Shown here: positions 35,058 through 44,120 of the stretch, piece after piece
How positions within the stretch are numbered: the first letter of the stretch is position 1
Layout of the letters: each line of letters begins with the position of its first letter
DNA from: CAWAMR01 sp963783095
GTDB lineage: Bacteria > Planctomycetota > Planctomycetia > Gemmatales > Gemmataceae
DNA length: 64,000 nucleotides
NCBI GenBank assembly: GCA_963783095.1
Contig: CAWAMR010000001.1
Span: 186,001-250,000, forward strand
Direction of reading: 5' to 3'
Notes under the pieces: generated by a model
The model's database searches: none
What the model was told of the DNA's origin: nothing
The model's input: only the letters and a program-made list of their open reading frames with translations
Position numbers and translations under genes: made by a program

Positions 35058-36822
35058 CTACTCACCAACCCATTCCACCTCAAGATAGCGGACGCCCACA
35101 CGCGATTTGCCTTTCTCGATCCAGGCCTCCAGGCGAGTATCACCTTTCTCCAGCTTCACATCTTCCAGGACAATTTCCGTCCCGTTGAGAATCGCGTTGG
35201 AGATCGTTTTCCCGCCAATCCGAGCCGATGCTTTTCGCGCCTCTTTGTTCTGGCCCACATGAAGCGTGATCCGATACTTGCCGGGCCGATCGATGAAGAC
35301 TTCCCAAAAACCTTCGCTGTCAGCTGCCCAGCCGGCGTTTGGACCGCGCCAGTCCTGTCGCGTCAATAAGGATGGGTTTTCCTTCGGGTTGCCCAGATGA
35401 ATGCGCGGCGGCGCGAAGCCTCGTGTCGAGCTGACATCCTTGAACCATTTCTCATACGCGGTATTCAGCGACCGAACGATGTCGGGTAATTTCCTGGCCA
35501 GATTGGTTTGTTCGTAGGGATCGTTCAGGATGTCGAAGAGTTCGAACCTCGACTCAAAAGAAGCCGTTTCCGGATTCACACCTTCGGGCTGAACCAGCTT
35601 GTAACGAGGCCCGCGAATCATGCAGTTGCGATATAACTCGGGCTTATCTCCTCGATGCCATTGCGTGACAATGTGTCGATCCGGCAATTCCGTTTTCTCA
35701 CCTTTGAGCAGGGGCAAAACGCTCTTCCCGTCGACTTTCAGGTCGCGCGGCAAGGGAATTTGACAGGCTTCCAGGAAGGTCGGCAAAAGATCGATGTGCG
35801 CAGAAACGGTATCGACCTTTTTCCCGGCCGACAACTTCCCCGGCCAACGAACGTAGCACGGAACCCGAATACCGCCTTCGTAGACACTCATCTTCCGGCC
35901 CCGAAACCCGGCGTTATAGCGAGGCTGCTGGGGTCCGTTGTCGGTCAGGAAGATCACGATCGTATCCTGAGCCAACTTCGCTTCATCGAGTTTCTTGAAA
36001 AGCCGGCCAAGATTCGCGTCGATATTACTGACCATTCCGTAAATCTTGGCCGTTTCGGTTTCGCTATATTTCCCGGTGATGGGGAAACCGGTCTTGGGAA
36101 ACTCGGAAAGAGCCAGGTTCATTTCCCGGTACGGCTTCCAGTCCGCATCGGCAACCTCCAAAGGACCATGAGGACAATTGAAGGCAAGGTAAGTGAAGAA
36201 TGGCTTGTCCGATTTTTCCGCGATGAAGTCACTCGCTGCGCCGGCGAAAACGTCAGTGCAATAGCCCTTGAATTTCTCGATCTTGCCGTTGTGCAGCAGC
36301 ACCGGATCGAAGTACGAAGAACCACCCGGCAAATCGGAGGGCTGACTGATGCCGCCGCCTTTCAGGACCAGACATTCATCAAAACCCAGATCCTGCGGGC
36401 GCATCGGATAATTATCGCCCAGATGCCACTTACCGAAGATGCCGGTGCGGTAGCCTGCCGCCTTTGAGTATCTCTGCGATAGTGGTTTCATCGGGATACA
36501 TCATCGATCGGCCGATGAAAGTGTCGACCACACCGGTTCGATAGTTGTATCGTCCGGTCATAAGACTCGCCCGCGTCGGCGAACAGACAGGGCATACGTA
36601 GAACTGGGTTAATTCAACGCTCTGCTGGGCAAAGCGATCGATGTTTGGGGTCTTGATCTTGGGGTTGCCGTGGCAGCCAAGATCGCCGTAACCCTGATCG
36701 TCGGTGATAACGATGAGGATGTTGGGGCGATTCGTGGGATCCGCGGCAAAAGTCGTGGAAGAGGAGGAAATGGCGAGGATCGAGGAAAAGAGCCGGCAAA
36801 CAGATTTGATGTGATGCAGCAT
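35058..36822 (-). pseudogene. Secreted arylsulfatase-family sulfatase, one frameshift
   Basis: From ATG 36822 (GAGG upstream) the product has a signal peptide ending TTFAADP, then RPNILIVITDDQGYGDLGCH with the metal-binding Asp pair, and VCSPTRASLMTGRYNY, whose Cys in C-S-P-T-R is the residue converted to formylglycine. Near 36455 one extra G after CTCAAAG breaks the frame; the other frame continues AGYRTGIFGKWHLGD and later IVIFLTDNGPQ. The last 100 residues are a beta-rich domain (GKYRITLHVGQNKEARKA). Intact length would be about 587. Family knowledge: sulfatases cleave sulfate esters from algal polysaccharides and are numerous in planctomycetes. No maturation enzyme gene is nearby. Confidence 0.88.
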
Positions 36823-36887
36823 GGGATGGTTTCCTCGCGGATGAATCGAGATCGGTGAAAAACAAATAGGTGTAGGTTTACGCGGCA

Positions 36888-37010
36888 GGCGAGCGTCGCG
36901 GCGTAAGCGCGACGTGGCAACCAGTAGCGGTACGCTCGCATTTTTCTCCGCGTCGAATTTCAGCTTACCGGCAGTGGTAGCCACGTCGCACTTACGCCGC
37001 GACGCTCGCC
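36888..37010. repeat. 31-bp inverted repeat, GCGTCGCGGCGTAAG family
   Basis: The left arm 36888-36918 and right arm 36980-37010 pair over 31 bases with a single G-T type mismatch, around a 61-base loop. It fills the gap of about 300 bases between the sulfatase and the ankyrin-repeat gene, both on the - strand. No gene is seen in the gap. Confidence 0.88.
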
Positions 37011-37119
37011 TCTGGCCTTAACCCTACAGTTAATTGCGAAAAGGATTACTGGCTAGGCTACCGAGCCGCCTGAAAAGACGTTGAAGCACGGCGAACCAGG
37101 ATGGCGGACTCGGCCAGCT

Positions 37120-37629
37120 TCAGCTATTGGATTGCCGCTGCCCCGCGTACTGGTAAAGCAACGCTAACGCCTTTTCACTACCATAGTTCTCAGCGATCTC
37201 GAACGCTCTACTGGTCGGTACAGCGCCCAAAGCAAGCAACAGCTCAGTGAGTTCGGTGCGTTCGTGGCCCGTCTCGTGGTGCGCCTGCCAAGCCGCGTCG
37301 CTCACAATATCGATGGCGTGGACGAGCGGCGTCCATCCCGGTCCACCAAAATCCCAACCGGGCATTGATAACTCGCCGTTAACAAAGGCACCCGCTCCGA
37401 TCAAGCGACGAACGATCTCAACGCGCTGATGCTCGATAGCCAGGTGAAGGAGTGGTTGATGGCCGCCTGCTGGCAACGCGTTAACATCGACACCAGCGGC
37501 GATTGCCGTTTCTACGGCCTGAATGTTGTTGTCGTAGATCGCGTCAATCATGGAAAAGGGTTCCACACCGCGTACACCTCCAGCGGCTAACAAAATAAAT
37601 AGGATGATCCTTGCAGGGGTAAAGTACAA
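37120..37629 (-). CDS. Secreted ankyrin-repeat protein
   Basis: The product has 169 residues. A signal peptide (residues 1-21, ALLAAGGVRG-type ending) leads into MIDAIYDNNIQAVETAIAAG, VDVNALPAGGHQPLLHLAIE and VEIVRRLIGAGAFVNG, which are typical ankyrin helices and turns, then a longer loop and ELTELLLALGAVPT. Three to four repeats in all. Family knowledge: ankyrin repeats bind proteins. The gene stands alone. The small gene at 37654 starts 25 bases away on the opposite strand, so the two share a short divergent promoter. Confidence 0.82.
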   Translation of the reverse strand: MYFTPARIILFILLAAGGVRGVEPFSMIDAIYDNNIQAVETAIAAGVDVNALPAGGHQPLLHLAIEHQRVEIVRRLIGAGAFVNGELSMPGWDFGGPGWTPLVHAIDIVSDAAWQAHHETGHERTELTELLLALGAVPTSRAFEIAENYGSEKALALLYQYAGQRQSNS

Positions 37630-37653
37630 TTCTCATATTCCGAGTAACTGGTT

Positions 37654-37872
37654 ATGACCGCCGAACAACTCCGACTCACGCGCAAAGCCAGCTCATTCCT
37701 TCCCTTCACGATCCAACTTGCGGATGGTCAGAGCTATTATATTCCGCATCGAGATTTCGTTTCTCAACATCCAAATGGCAGCATTATCGTTGTTTACAAT
37801 CCGGATGGGTCGGCCAGTATCGTCGATATGTATCTGGTCACCGAGCTGAAAGTTCAACCTCAGCCTCATTGA
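37654..37872 (+). CDS. Small conserved planctomycete hypothetical protein
   Basis: The 72-residue product reads FLPFTIQLADGQSYYIPHRD, then GSIIVVYNPDGSASIVDMYLVTEL. I recognise this pattern (PFxIxLADGRxxxVPHPEF...DGxxxxIDxxLVTxLE) as a very common small protein of planctomycete genomes with no assigned role. It probably folds as a small beta barrel. It is often found next to toxin-antitoxin or Uma2 genes; here the GNAT pair follows 21 bases downstream on the other strand. Confidence 0.75.
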   Translation: MTAEQLRLTRKASSFLPFTIQLADGQSYYIPHRDFVSQHPNGSIIVVYNPDGSASIVDMYLVTELKVQPQPH

Positions 37873-37892
37873 TCGCTTCGACATCACCTGAT

Positions 37893-38414
37893 TCACTTAC
37901 TCTTCCGCAGCTTTTCATATTCCTTTCGAATTGTCGCGATCGGCAGGAGCATGTGCCGTTCCTGGTCGAGCAGAGGCGTAAATCCGAACTTGGTGTAGAA
38001 ACGCTTCGCCTCGTCGTCAATCGTATGCGTGTGGACGCCGAAAACGCCGAGTTCGTCGGCAATGCGAACGGCGCGGGATAGTGCGTCGGCCAATAAATCG
38101 CGACCCAGCCCTTCCCCTCGCGCCGATTGATCGACTGCAAGCCGACCGAGAAGAACCATCGGGACCGGATGCTTCGGCAATTTCTTTGCAAGCGCTGATG
38201 GGAGGTGAGCCAATTCGACGGCAGAGGCAGCGAGCGTGTAATAGCCGATCACTGTGCGCGCACCGGGTCGAACTGCCACGAACGTGCGCCCTATGCTCTT
38301 ACGTGTGTATTGGCCGCACTGGGTCTGAATGAATGCGTCCAGCGGAATCTTGCCACAGGAAAACGCCTCACGCAGGTGGTCATCGGCCAGCAGTTCGATT
38401 TGCCACTCAGCCAT
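37893..38414 (-). CDS. GNAT-family acetyltransferase, likely toxin of a TacAT-type pair
   Basis: The 173-residue protein is a GNAT fold. It has FVAVRPGARTVIGYYTLAAS (strands 2-4), MVLLGRLAVDQSARGEGLGRDLL with the acetyl-CoA-binding Arg-x-x-Gly-x-Gly loop, and AKRFYTKFGFTPL at the end with the typical Tyr. The N-terminal LADDHLREAFSCGKIPLDAFI matches TacT-like toxins. Family knowledge: TacT/AtaT enzymes acetylate the amino acid on charged tRNA and stop translation. Its start overlaps the stop of the antitoxin gene by eight bases (38407-38414), the usual arrangement. Confidence 0.88.
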   Translation of the reverse strand: MAEWQIELLADDHLREAFSCGKIPLDAFIQTQCGQYTRKSIGRTFVAVRPGARTVIGYYTLAASAVELAHLPSALAKKLPKHPVPMVLLGRLAVDQSARGEGLGRDLLADALSRAVRIADELGVFGVHTHTIDDEAKRFYTKFGFTPLLDQERHMLLPIATIRKEYEKLRKSK

Positions 38415-38730
38415 GGCGCTTCTTGTGTAGTTTCAGAGCCTTCTGAAGAGCCGGCGTTGGTTCGGGTGGATTGTCGAGCAAATCGATGAACAAATCCCGA
38501 TCACGATCCGATAGCGGTTTGAGCTGGTCTTCGACTAAGGGCAGTTCGTCTGCCGGAATGACGACAGCCTTCCGAATGCGAATCTCCGTTTGGCTGACGC
38601 GATCGATGGTGACGGTTGCGTTCGCGAATTCTTTTGGGAGCAGAAGACGGCTCTTGGAGTCCACAGTTCGGACTTGCTGCTCTGCCGCTGGAGTGACCTC
38701 TTCGCGACCGTCCGGTTTGACACGCACCAT
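38407..38730 (-). CDS. Antitoxin with AbrB-like N-terminus, partner of the GNAT toxin
   Basis: The 107-residue product has two parts. Residues 20-60 read RTVDSKSRLLLPKEFANATV, the swapped-hairpin pattern of AbrB/MazE-type DNA-binding domains (DxxGRxxLPxxF). Residues 70-107 (LSDRDRDLFIDLLDNPPEPTPALQKALKLHKK) match the tail of TacA/DUF1778 antitoxins that wraps GNAT toxins; those normally have a ribbon-helix-helix in front instead. Family knowledge: the antitoxin represses its own operon and blocks the toxin's acetyl-CoA site. The combination supports the pair assignment and suggests a domain swap. Confidence 0.82.
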   Translation of the reverse strand: MVRVKPDGREEVTPAAEQQVRTVDSKSRLLLPKEFANATVTIDRVSQTEIRIRKAVVIPADELPLVEDQLKPLSDRDRDLFIDLLDNPPEPTPALQKALKLHKKRHG

Positions 38731-38914
38731 TTGAGCCCCTTTCCTTTTCCTTCAGTCCCTCATTGACAATAGCCCAACGGCCAGTGAACATCAAGTGGGA
38801 AAAACCCACAATGTCCGATTCTGTCGCGGGTTGACAGAATTGAATGTCGAATTTCCGCCCCGCCGACAGACAATTTGTCAAACGGGGTGGCGTCCACTTG
38901 ATGCAGGTTCGTTG

Positions 38915-39979
38915 TCATCGAAACTCCGTGCCATCCTTGCGCATCAGGTAATCCGGGTTAATCGCCTTCAGGATCAATCGGCCATCGCCGCCAAGCTCTC
39001 GCGCATAGCGTTCCTTCGTCGGCGAGATAATGATACCTTCCCGGAAGTTGTGCTTGCCCGCTTTTGCTGGATCGCACACGGTCGTCGGACCCGTGCAGTA
39101 GGTCTCAACCACCTGTGCGCCGAAGGAGCCTCGATAGAGTATCGGCACCATCTCGACGCCGAACTTCGCGCATGACTCTGCCTTCGTATCGAAGTCGAGA
39201 TAGTTGCCATTGACCGTGATGTCGAAGGCTCGCCACGTTCGCAAGCCGTTGGTCATGCTGTAGGTCATGTCATGCACACCACTACCGTAAATCTCGCCGA
39301 ACATCACAACGTTTTTCGTTCCCTCGGCCAGATGTTCCAGGAGCGCCTTGATGTTGTCCGTCAGCACTTCCCAGAACTTCGATCGACGGCCCTGGCGATC
39401 CAATTCTCGGCGGCGCACACCATGACTGCCCGCCATCCAGGTCGGACCTTCAGCCATCTGAATCAGACCGACGCGCGAGTTCATGCCATGAATCTTCTCG
39501 GTGAAGATTACTTCCTCGCCTGGGACGAACAGATTCGGGAAGTTGCGGAAGTTCTCGATGTTGGTGTAGCGATGGAATGCAGCATCTTCGCGCTCGGCCT
39601 CGCCATCGGCGTTTTCGGGCGGCGGCTCCCACTTCGAGACGCCGTAAAAGCCGGCGACATCGGTGCCGACTTCCCATTCCGGGTTGTCGATCGCGCGCAT
39701 GATCAGGCCGTAGGAGGCAATGCCGCGCAACTTCGCCACGCGGATACGACCTCCTGCCGTTTGTTCTCCGTTCACATCTTTGGGCAAGGGGTGAAGATAC
39801 TTGGTCACGCCCAATCGATCGGCCAATGGACCCGAAAGGAAAACAGCGAAATGCTCGCCAATTTCGAGGAATTCGCCCAGGACATCCGAGCGAAAATCGA
39901 CAAAGCCGATTTCAAGACCAAACGAGCGATTCTGAGTCTGCTGATCAAAAAGATCAACCTGGGCAACGACACAACTCAA
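38915..39979 (-). CDS. ATP-dependent RNA ligase family protein with disrupted N-terminus
   Basis: The nucleotidyltransferase motifs are present: motif I EKIHGMN (the Lys that is adenylylated), III VVMFGEIYGSGVHDM, IV FREGIIISPT and V LILKAINPDYLMRK. A preceding OB-like part has KLRGIASYGLIM. Family resemblance is to Rnl2/Rnl5-type RNA ligases, which seal 3'-OH/5'-P ends in RNA. Homology begins only near LADRLGVTKYL (about 39825). The 50 or so residues before it are the complement of a serine-recombinase remnant on the + strand, so the true N-terminus has been replaced. Whether the rest is translated and active is unclear. It stands alone; no tRNA-repair kinase is next to it. Confidence 0.8.
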   Translation of the reverse strand: MSCVVAQVDLFDQQTQNRSFGLEIGFVDFRSDVLGEFLEIGEHFAVFLSGPLADRLGVTKYLHPLPKDVNGEQTAGGRIRVAKLRGIASYGLIMRAIDNPEWEVGTDVAGFYGVSKWEPPPENADGEAEREDAAFHRYTNIENFRNFPNLFVPGEEVIFTEKIHGMNSRVGLIQMAEGPTWMAGSHGVRRRELDRQGRRSKFWEVLTDNIKALLEHLAEGTKNVVMFGEIYGSGVHDMTYSMTNGLRTWRAFDITVNGNYLDFDTKAESCAKFGVEMVPILYRGSFGAQVVETYCTGPTTVCDPAKAGKHNFREGIIISPTKERYARELGGDGRLILKAINPDYLMRKDGTEFR

Positions 39980-40050
39980 ATCGTATACAAGGTAGATACG
40001 CGCCCTTTTGCGTTTAGCCCTGAAAAGGGCAGTTTACCACATTGTAACCG
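39826..40050 (+). pseudogene. C-terminal remnant of a large serine recombinase
   Basis: The frame reads ENSEMLANFEEFAQDIRAKI, then FKTKRAILSLLIKKINLGND and QIVYKVDTRPF. This is the end of resolvase/invertase-type large serine recombinases (coiled-coil followed by RRxLxxLLIxxVxxxxxxxxIxYxI). No catalytic Ser domain remains, and the frame has no own start. It abuts the truncated RNA ligase gene on the other strand, which suggests that an integrated element carried it here. Confidence 0.65.
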
Positions 40051-40059
40051 TCGTCACCG

Positions 40060-40110
40060 CGACGCGGAGCGTCCCAAAGCGTGCGTTACCACGCAGAGCG
40101 TGGTAACGAG
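40060..40110. repeat. Palindrome cluster, GCGTGGTAACG family
   Basis: GACGCGGAGCGTC and then GTTACCACGC-AGA-GCGTGGTAAC form two adjacent palindromes, joined by GTGCGTT. The same two-part element, with GTTCCCACGC in place of GTTACCACGC, occurs at 61444-61593. It lies right after the recombinase remnant. Confidence 0.85.
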
Positions 40111-40143
40111 AAGAGCCTGCCAATCGTCTTGGCAGGCTCTTTT
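40111..40143. terminator. Bidirectional intrinsic terminator
   Basis: A perfect 13-bp stem (AAGAGCCTGCCAA at 40111-40123 with its complement at 40129-40141), a five-base loop and a short T run. It is preceded by A on the other side and so can act in both directions. It separates the recombinase remnant from the large - strand gene that ends at 40187. Confidence 0.8.
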
Positions 40144-42109
40144 GGGACTTTCTCCTTCGCTTTCGTCGTGAGGCGAAAGGTTGTCTTTACTTCTTTTCAC
40201 GCTTGAAGGTGAACATCAGCTTGCCCTTTCCACCGCGGTTTTCCGATCCTGCGGCAGTTGCAAATTCTTTCGGTCTCTTCTCCGGTTCATCCGGTGTGAA
40301 GTTACTCCCCATGCAGATCTTGAGTTCGCCTTTCTCTAAGGAGTAAATCGCGTGAATGATCCCAGGCTTGGCTGCATCCTGCGACTTTAAGTCCATGTGC
40401 GCCGGTTGTTGATCAGAGGCCAATGTGAAAGTAAACTGCTGAGGGGCGCTGTTCCTCCTTAATAGAACGAGGTCGTTTCCTTTGATCGTGATTTCCGTCA
40501 TCTCCTCTGGGGGCGATTGTTTCCCTTTTTCCTCGAAAGCAGTCAGAACCCATTTCCCTTGAAGTTCCTCCACAAATTTCGAGGTCGCATCTTTCTTTGG
40601 CTCCGTCTTCGGCACGAACTTCGGTTCCTCTTTCTTCGGATCGACCACCTTCGGATTGGGCGCGGGTACATCCGTAATGGTTGCATTGCCAATCGTCACC
40701 GAATCGAGGAACTTCTTGATGTCCGCCGAGGTGGCCTTGCCGTTCTTGGCTACCTCCATGATGACACCGCGGTTGCGCGAGATGAATAGCTGATGCACCA
40801 TCACGTCGCCGCCGCTGACGACCTCGTAGCGCCGGCCCGGCCGGCCGTGCGAGAACTTGATGCTGGTGACATTTTCCGGCTTGATCTTCTTCCCAAGTTC
40901 CGCCAAAAGAGCGTCGAGTTCGGCATCCGTTCCCATAACGCTGTTCAGCCTGACTGCCGGAGCGAAGATGGTCAACGTCAGAAGAGGGGAACCCTCATTT
41001 GCCTTCGGCCAGACATAGGTAATATCGACCGATTTCTTTGTCCCGACTCGATCCGGCGTGCTCGGCATGCGGATTTTGCCGCCGATCTCGGGAATCTCGA
41101 TCTCGGCCCACTCCTGGCCTTGCGGTGGGAAGCTGGCCTGTAGAGGCGCATTCGATTTCAATTCGCTTTCCAGCGCGTTTTCGAGAGGGGCGATTTTCTG
41201 GATGTCGCCGATCTGCTCGCCGCCCTTGTAAGTAATCAGCGCCTGGAAGACTTCATCCGATATATGGCCGCCGACGAAGCGAACGGAGCCGTCGGCCATG
41301 AGTGCAAAAGTTCCAAACCGAGCATCGGGCTGCTCGCTGACGAACGACTTGATGCTGTTCTTGACCGGGACACCCTGAACGGTGGAACCACCGCCGCGAA
41401 TCCAGGGGCGCGGTACATTCGGCGGAGCCTGGATCATAAAAATCGTGTTGGACAGGCCATCCGAAATATCCCTGAAGGGAGTTCGGCGGTCGTAGCCGAA
41501 TACACCCAATCTCTTGGCGAATTCCGGCGTATCGGGGAATTCCGGAGAATCCATGCCAATGCCCGATAAACCGACGAAGTGCGTTGCACCAAGCGTTCGT
41601 CCCTGCAGGGAGGGAACTTTGGCCGTCCAGGTCTTCTCGGGGAACATCGGACTGAGAAACTCGGTAATCCACGCCGATCCGGCGTGGAGATTACTTTCGT
41701 CATTCCACGGTGCTTCCTTCTTGATACCGCCGTAGACCGAGTCATAGCCCAGCCAGGGAAGCATTTCAACCATCCAACTCACACGCTGTTCTGGAGGATA
41801 CGGGAGGTTGAACCGAGCGGGGTTCGACTTGCGCGGGTAGGCTCCCTGCGGGATCATGTGCGGAGGTGTCTGCTCGAACTTCTTGATGGCGACGGCACTG
41901 GTTGCCCAGTGGGCACGCCCGGTCAACATCTGAGCCTTGCCCTTCAGACGGTCAACCCTGGCACGGAGTTGCGGGGAAAGATCGTCGTAACTTGCACGCC
42001 AATCCACATCCAACGTCACCAACAACAACCGATCCTGACTGGAGACCGAAATGGAAGAGCCAGACTGCCCTCCAGGATTATTCGGATTAAAAGGCTGGCC
42101 CCCCGGTCC

Positions 42110-42370
42110 CACGCCCGGCATCCCCATAAAGCCACCGGGAGGCATGCCCATGTTGTTACCGCCGGGCGGAGGCATCATTCCCATATTATTTCCGCCGGGC
42201 CGAGGCATGCCCATGTTGTTACCGCCGGGTGGAGGCATCATTCCCATATTATTTCCACCGGGCCCAGGCATGCCCATGATACCACCCGGTGGATTGCCCA
42301 TAAAGCCACCGGGAGGCTGGCCCACGTTGCCGCGCGGAGGCTGGCCCACATTACCGCCCGGAGGCCGGCC
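42110..42370 (-). repeat. Gly/Pro/Met/Asn repeat DNA in the giant gene
   Basis: Direct repeats of about 27-33 bases encode GGNNMGMPPP, GGNNMGMMPP and GGNVGQPP. Copies drift more than in the QPGLG array. It forms a flexible linker before the DUF1559 domain. Confidence 0.85.
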
Positions 42371-42529
42371 CATGATTCCACCGTTGGGGCCGGGAGGTTG
42401 GGGTGGTTGTTGGAAATCCTGGATAGGAAGGTCGGGAGATCCATCGAGAATGGCGGAATTCTTTCCGGGTAGTTTTCCGCCCGGAAACTTCGGACCCATA
42501 GGTCCATTTGGCCCTGGTCCCATCGGATT

Positions 42530-42710
42530 CATCGGATTGGGAAATCCGCCCGGATTGGGATTGGGGAATCCGCCCGGATTGGGATTCGGGAATCCACCCG
42601 GATTGGGATTCGGGAATCCGCCCGGATTGGGATTCGGCGAATCCACCCGGATTGGGATTGGGGAATCCACCCGGATTGGGATTCGGGAATCCACCGGGGT
42701 TCATCCCACT
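42530..42710 (-). repeat. 24-bp tandem repeat encoding NPGGFPNP
   Basis: Seven to eight near-identical 24-base units encode NPNPGGFP. In one unit the + strand reads TTCGGCGAATCC where all others read TTCGGGAATCC: one inserted C that breaks the protein frame in the middle of the array. Confidence 0.9.
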
Positions 42711-43199
42711 CATTCTTGACCGACCTGCACCGATTTTCACGCCGAACCTATCTGTCAAACCATCAGCTATCAGCGGAAGAATTAGTTGAACAACCTCTCC
42801 CCACAACCTGGCTTGTTCCGAGGTGTCCATCTGAATCGCACCCACGACAGCCAGTTTGGTGGGATTGAGTGTCTGAATGCAAATGCCGATCACGGGCGTC
42901 TTGGGAAGTTGAAGGGTACCGATATTCGGAACCTGTCGCTTCATGGCATCCAGCGGCCCACCGCCGAACATCGCGGTGTCGACCTTGACCACAAAAGTGG
43001 CGACGATGCTCTTATCCTGTTCCAGTTGATTCAGCATCATCTTGAGTTCCGGGTCGACGGTGAGGTAGCTTGGGTTTGATGTGAAACCACCCATGCCACC
43101 GGGACGGGGACCATTAGGGCCAAAGCCAACCGGAGGCTGACCCATGTTGCCCATCCCCGGCGGGAATTGACCATTGGCCCCTAACCCTGGCTGCGGCGG

Positions 43200-43850
43200 A
43201 AAGCCCGGCTGGGCTTGGCCATTGACTCCCCCCAGCCCTGGTTGGGGCTGACCCATGATCCCGAAGCCCGGCTGCGGTTGGCCGTTGATCCCGAAGCCCG
43301 GTTGCTTTTGGCCGTTGATCCCCAACCCGGGCTGAGGTTGACCGTTGTTCCCGAGGCCCGGTTGGGGTTGGCCCATGATCCCGAAGCCCGGCTGCGGTTG
43401 GCCGTTGATCCCGAGGCCCGGCTGCGGTTGGCCGTTGATCCCGAAGCCCGGCTGCTTTTGGCCGTTGATCCCTAACCCTGGCTGGGGCTGACCCATGATC
43501 CCGAAGCCCGGCTGGGGTTGACCATTAACTCCCAACCCCGGCTGGGGCTGACCCATGATCCCGAAGCCCGGCTGCTTTTGGCCGTTGATCCCTAACCCTG
43601 GCTGGGGCTGACCCATGATCCCGAAGCCCGGCTGCGGTTGACCATTAACTCCCAACCCCGGCTGGGGTTGACCCATGATCCCGAAGCCTGGCTGCGGTTG
43701 ACCATTAACTCCCAACCCCGGCTGGGGTTGGCCCATGATCCCGAAGCCCGGCTGCTTTTGGCCGTTGATCCCTAACCCTGGCTGGGGTTGACCCATGATC
43801 CCGAAGCCCGGCTGCGGTTGACCATTGACTCCCAAACCGGGTTGGGGCGG
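43200..43850 (-). repeat. 30/60-bp tandem repeat encoding QPGLGINGQ-QPGFGIMGQ
   Basis: About 21 units of 30 bases, in pairs giving a 60-base period, encode alternating QPGLGxNGQ and QPGFGIMGQ decapeptides. Third positions are nearly invariant among copies, so the array is being homogenised by slippage or unequal exchange. It carries no spacers of the CRISPR type. Confidence 0.93.
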
Positions 43851-43869
43851 TTGGCCATTGTTCCCCCCC

Positions 43870-44120
43870 TGACCTTGGGGAGGGAAACCCACGTTTCCTT
43901 TACCAGGCTGAGGCATACCCATATTGGCCATCCCGCCGGGAGGCATACCCACGTTGCCTTTTCCGGGTTGAGGCATACCCATATTGGCCATGCCGCCGGG
44001 AGGCATGCCCGCGTTGCCTTTACCGGGTTGAGGCATACCCATATTGGCCATGCCGCCGGGAGGCATGCCCATGTTGCCCATGCCGCCGGGAGGCATGCCC
44101 ATCATTCCCATACCGGGGAA
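43870..44120 (-). repeat. 60-bp tandem repeat encoding GMPPGGMANMGMPQPGKGN
   Basis: Three to four copies of a 60-base unit plus two shorter 30-base GGMPPGGMGNM units. They encode the Met/Gly/Pro-rich stretch immediately after the first globular part of the giant protein. Confidence 0.88.

Noticed and set aside
43200..43850. CRISPR-like regular repeats
   Set aside because: The 30/60-bp periodicity is in-frame protein coding (QPGLG/QPGFG decapeptides) with no spacers.
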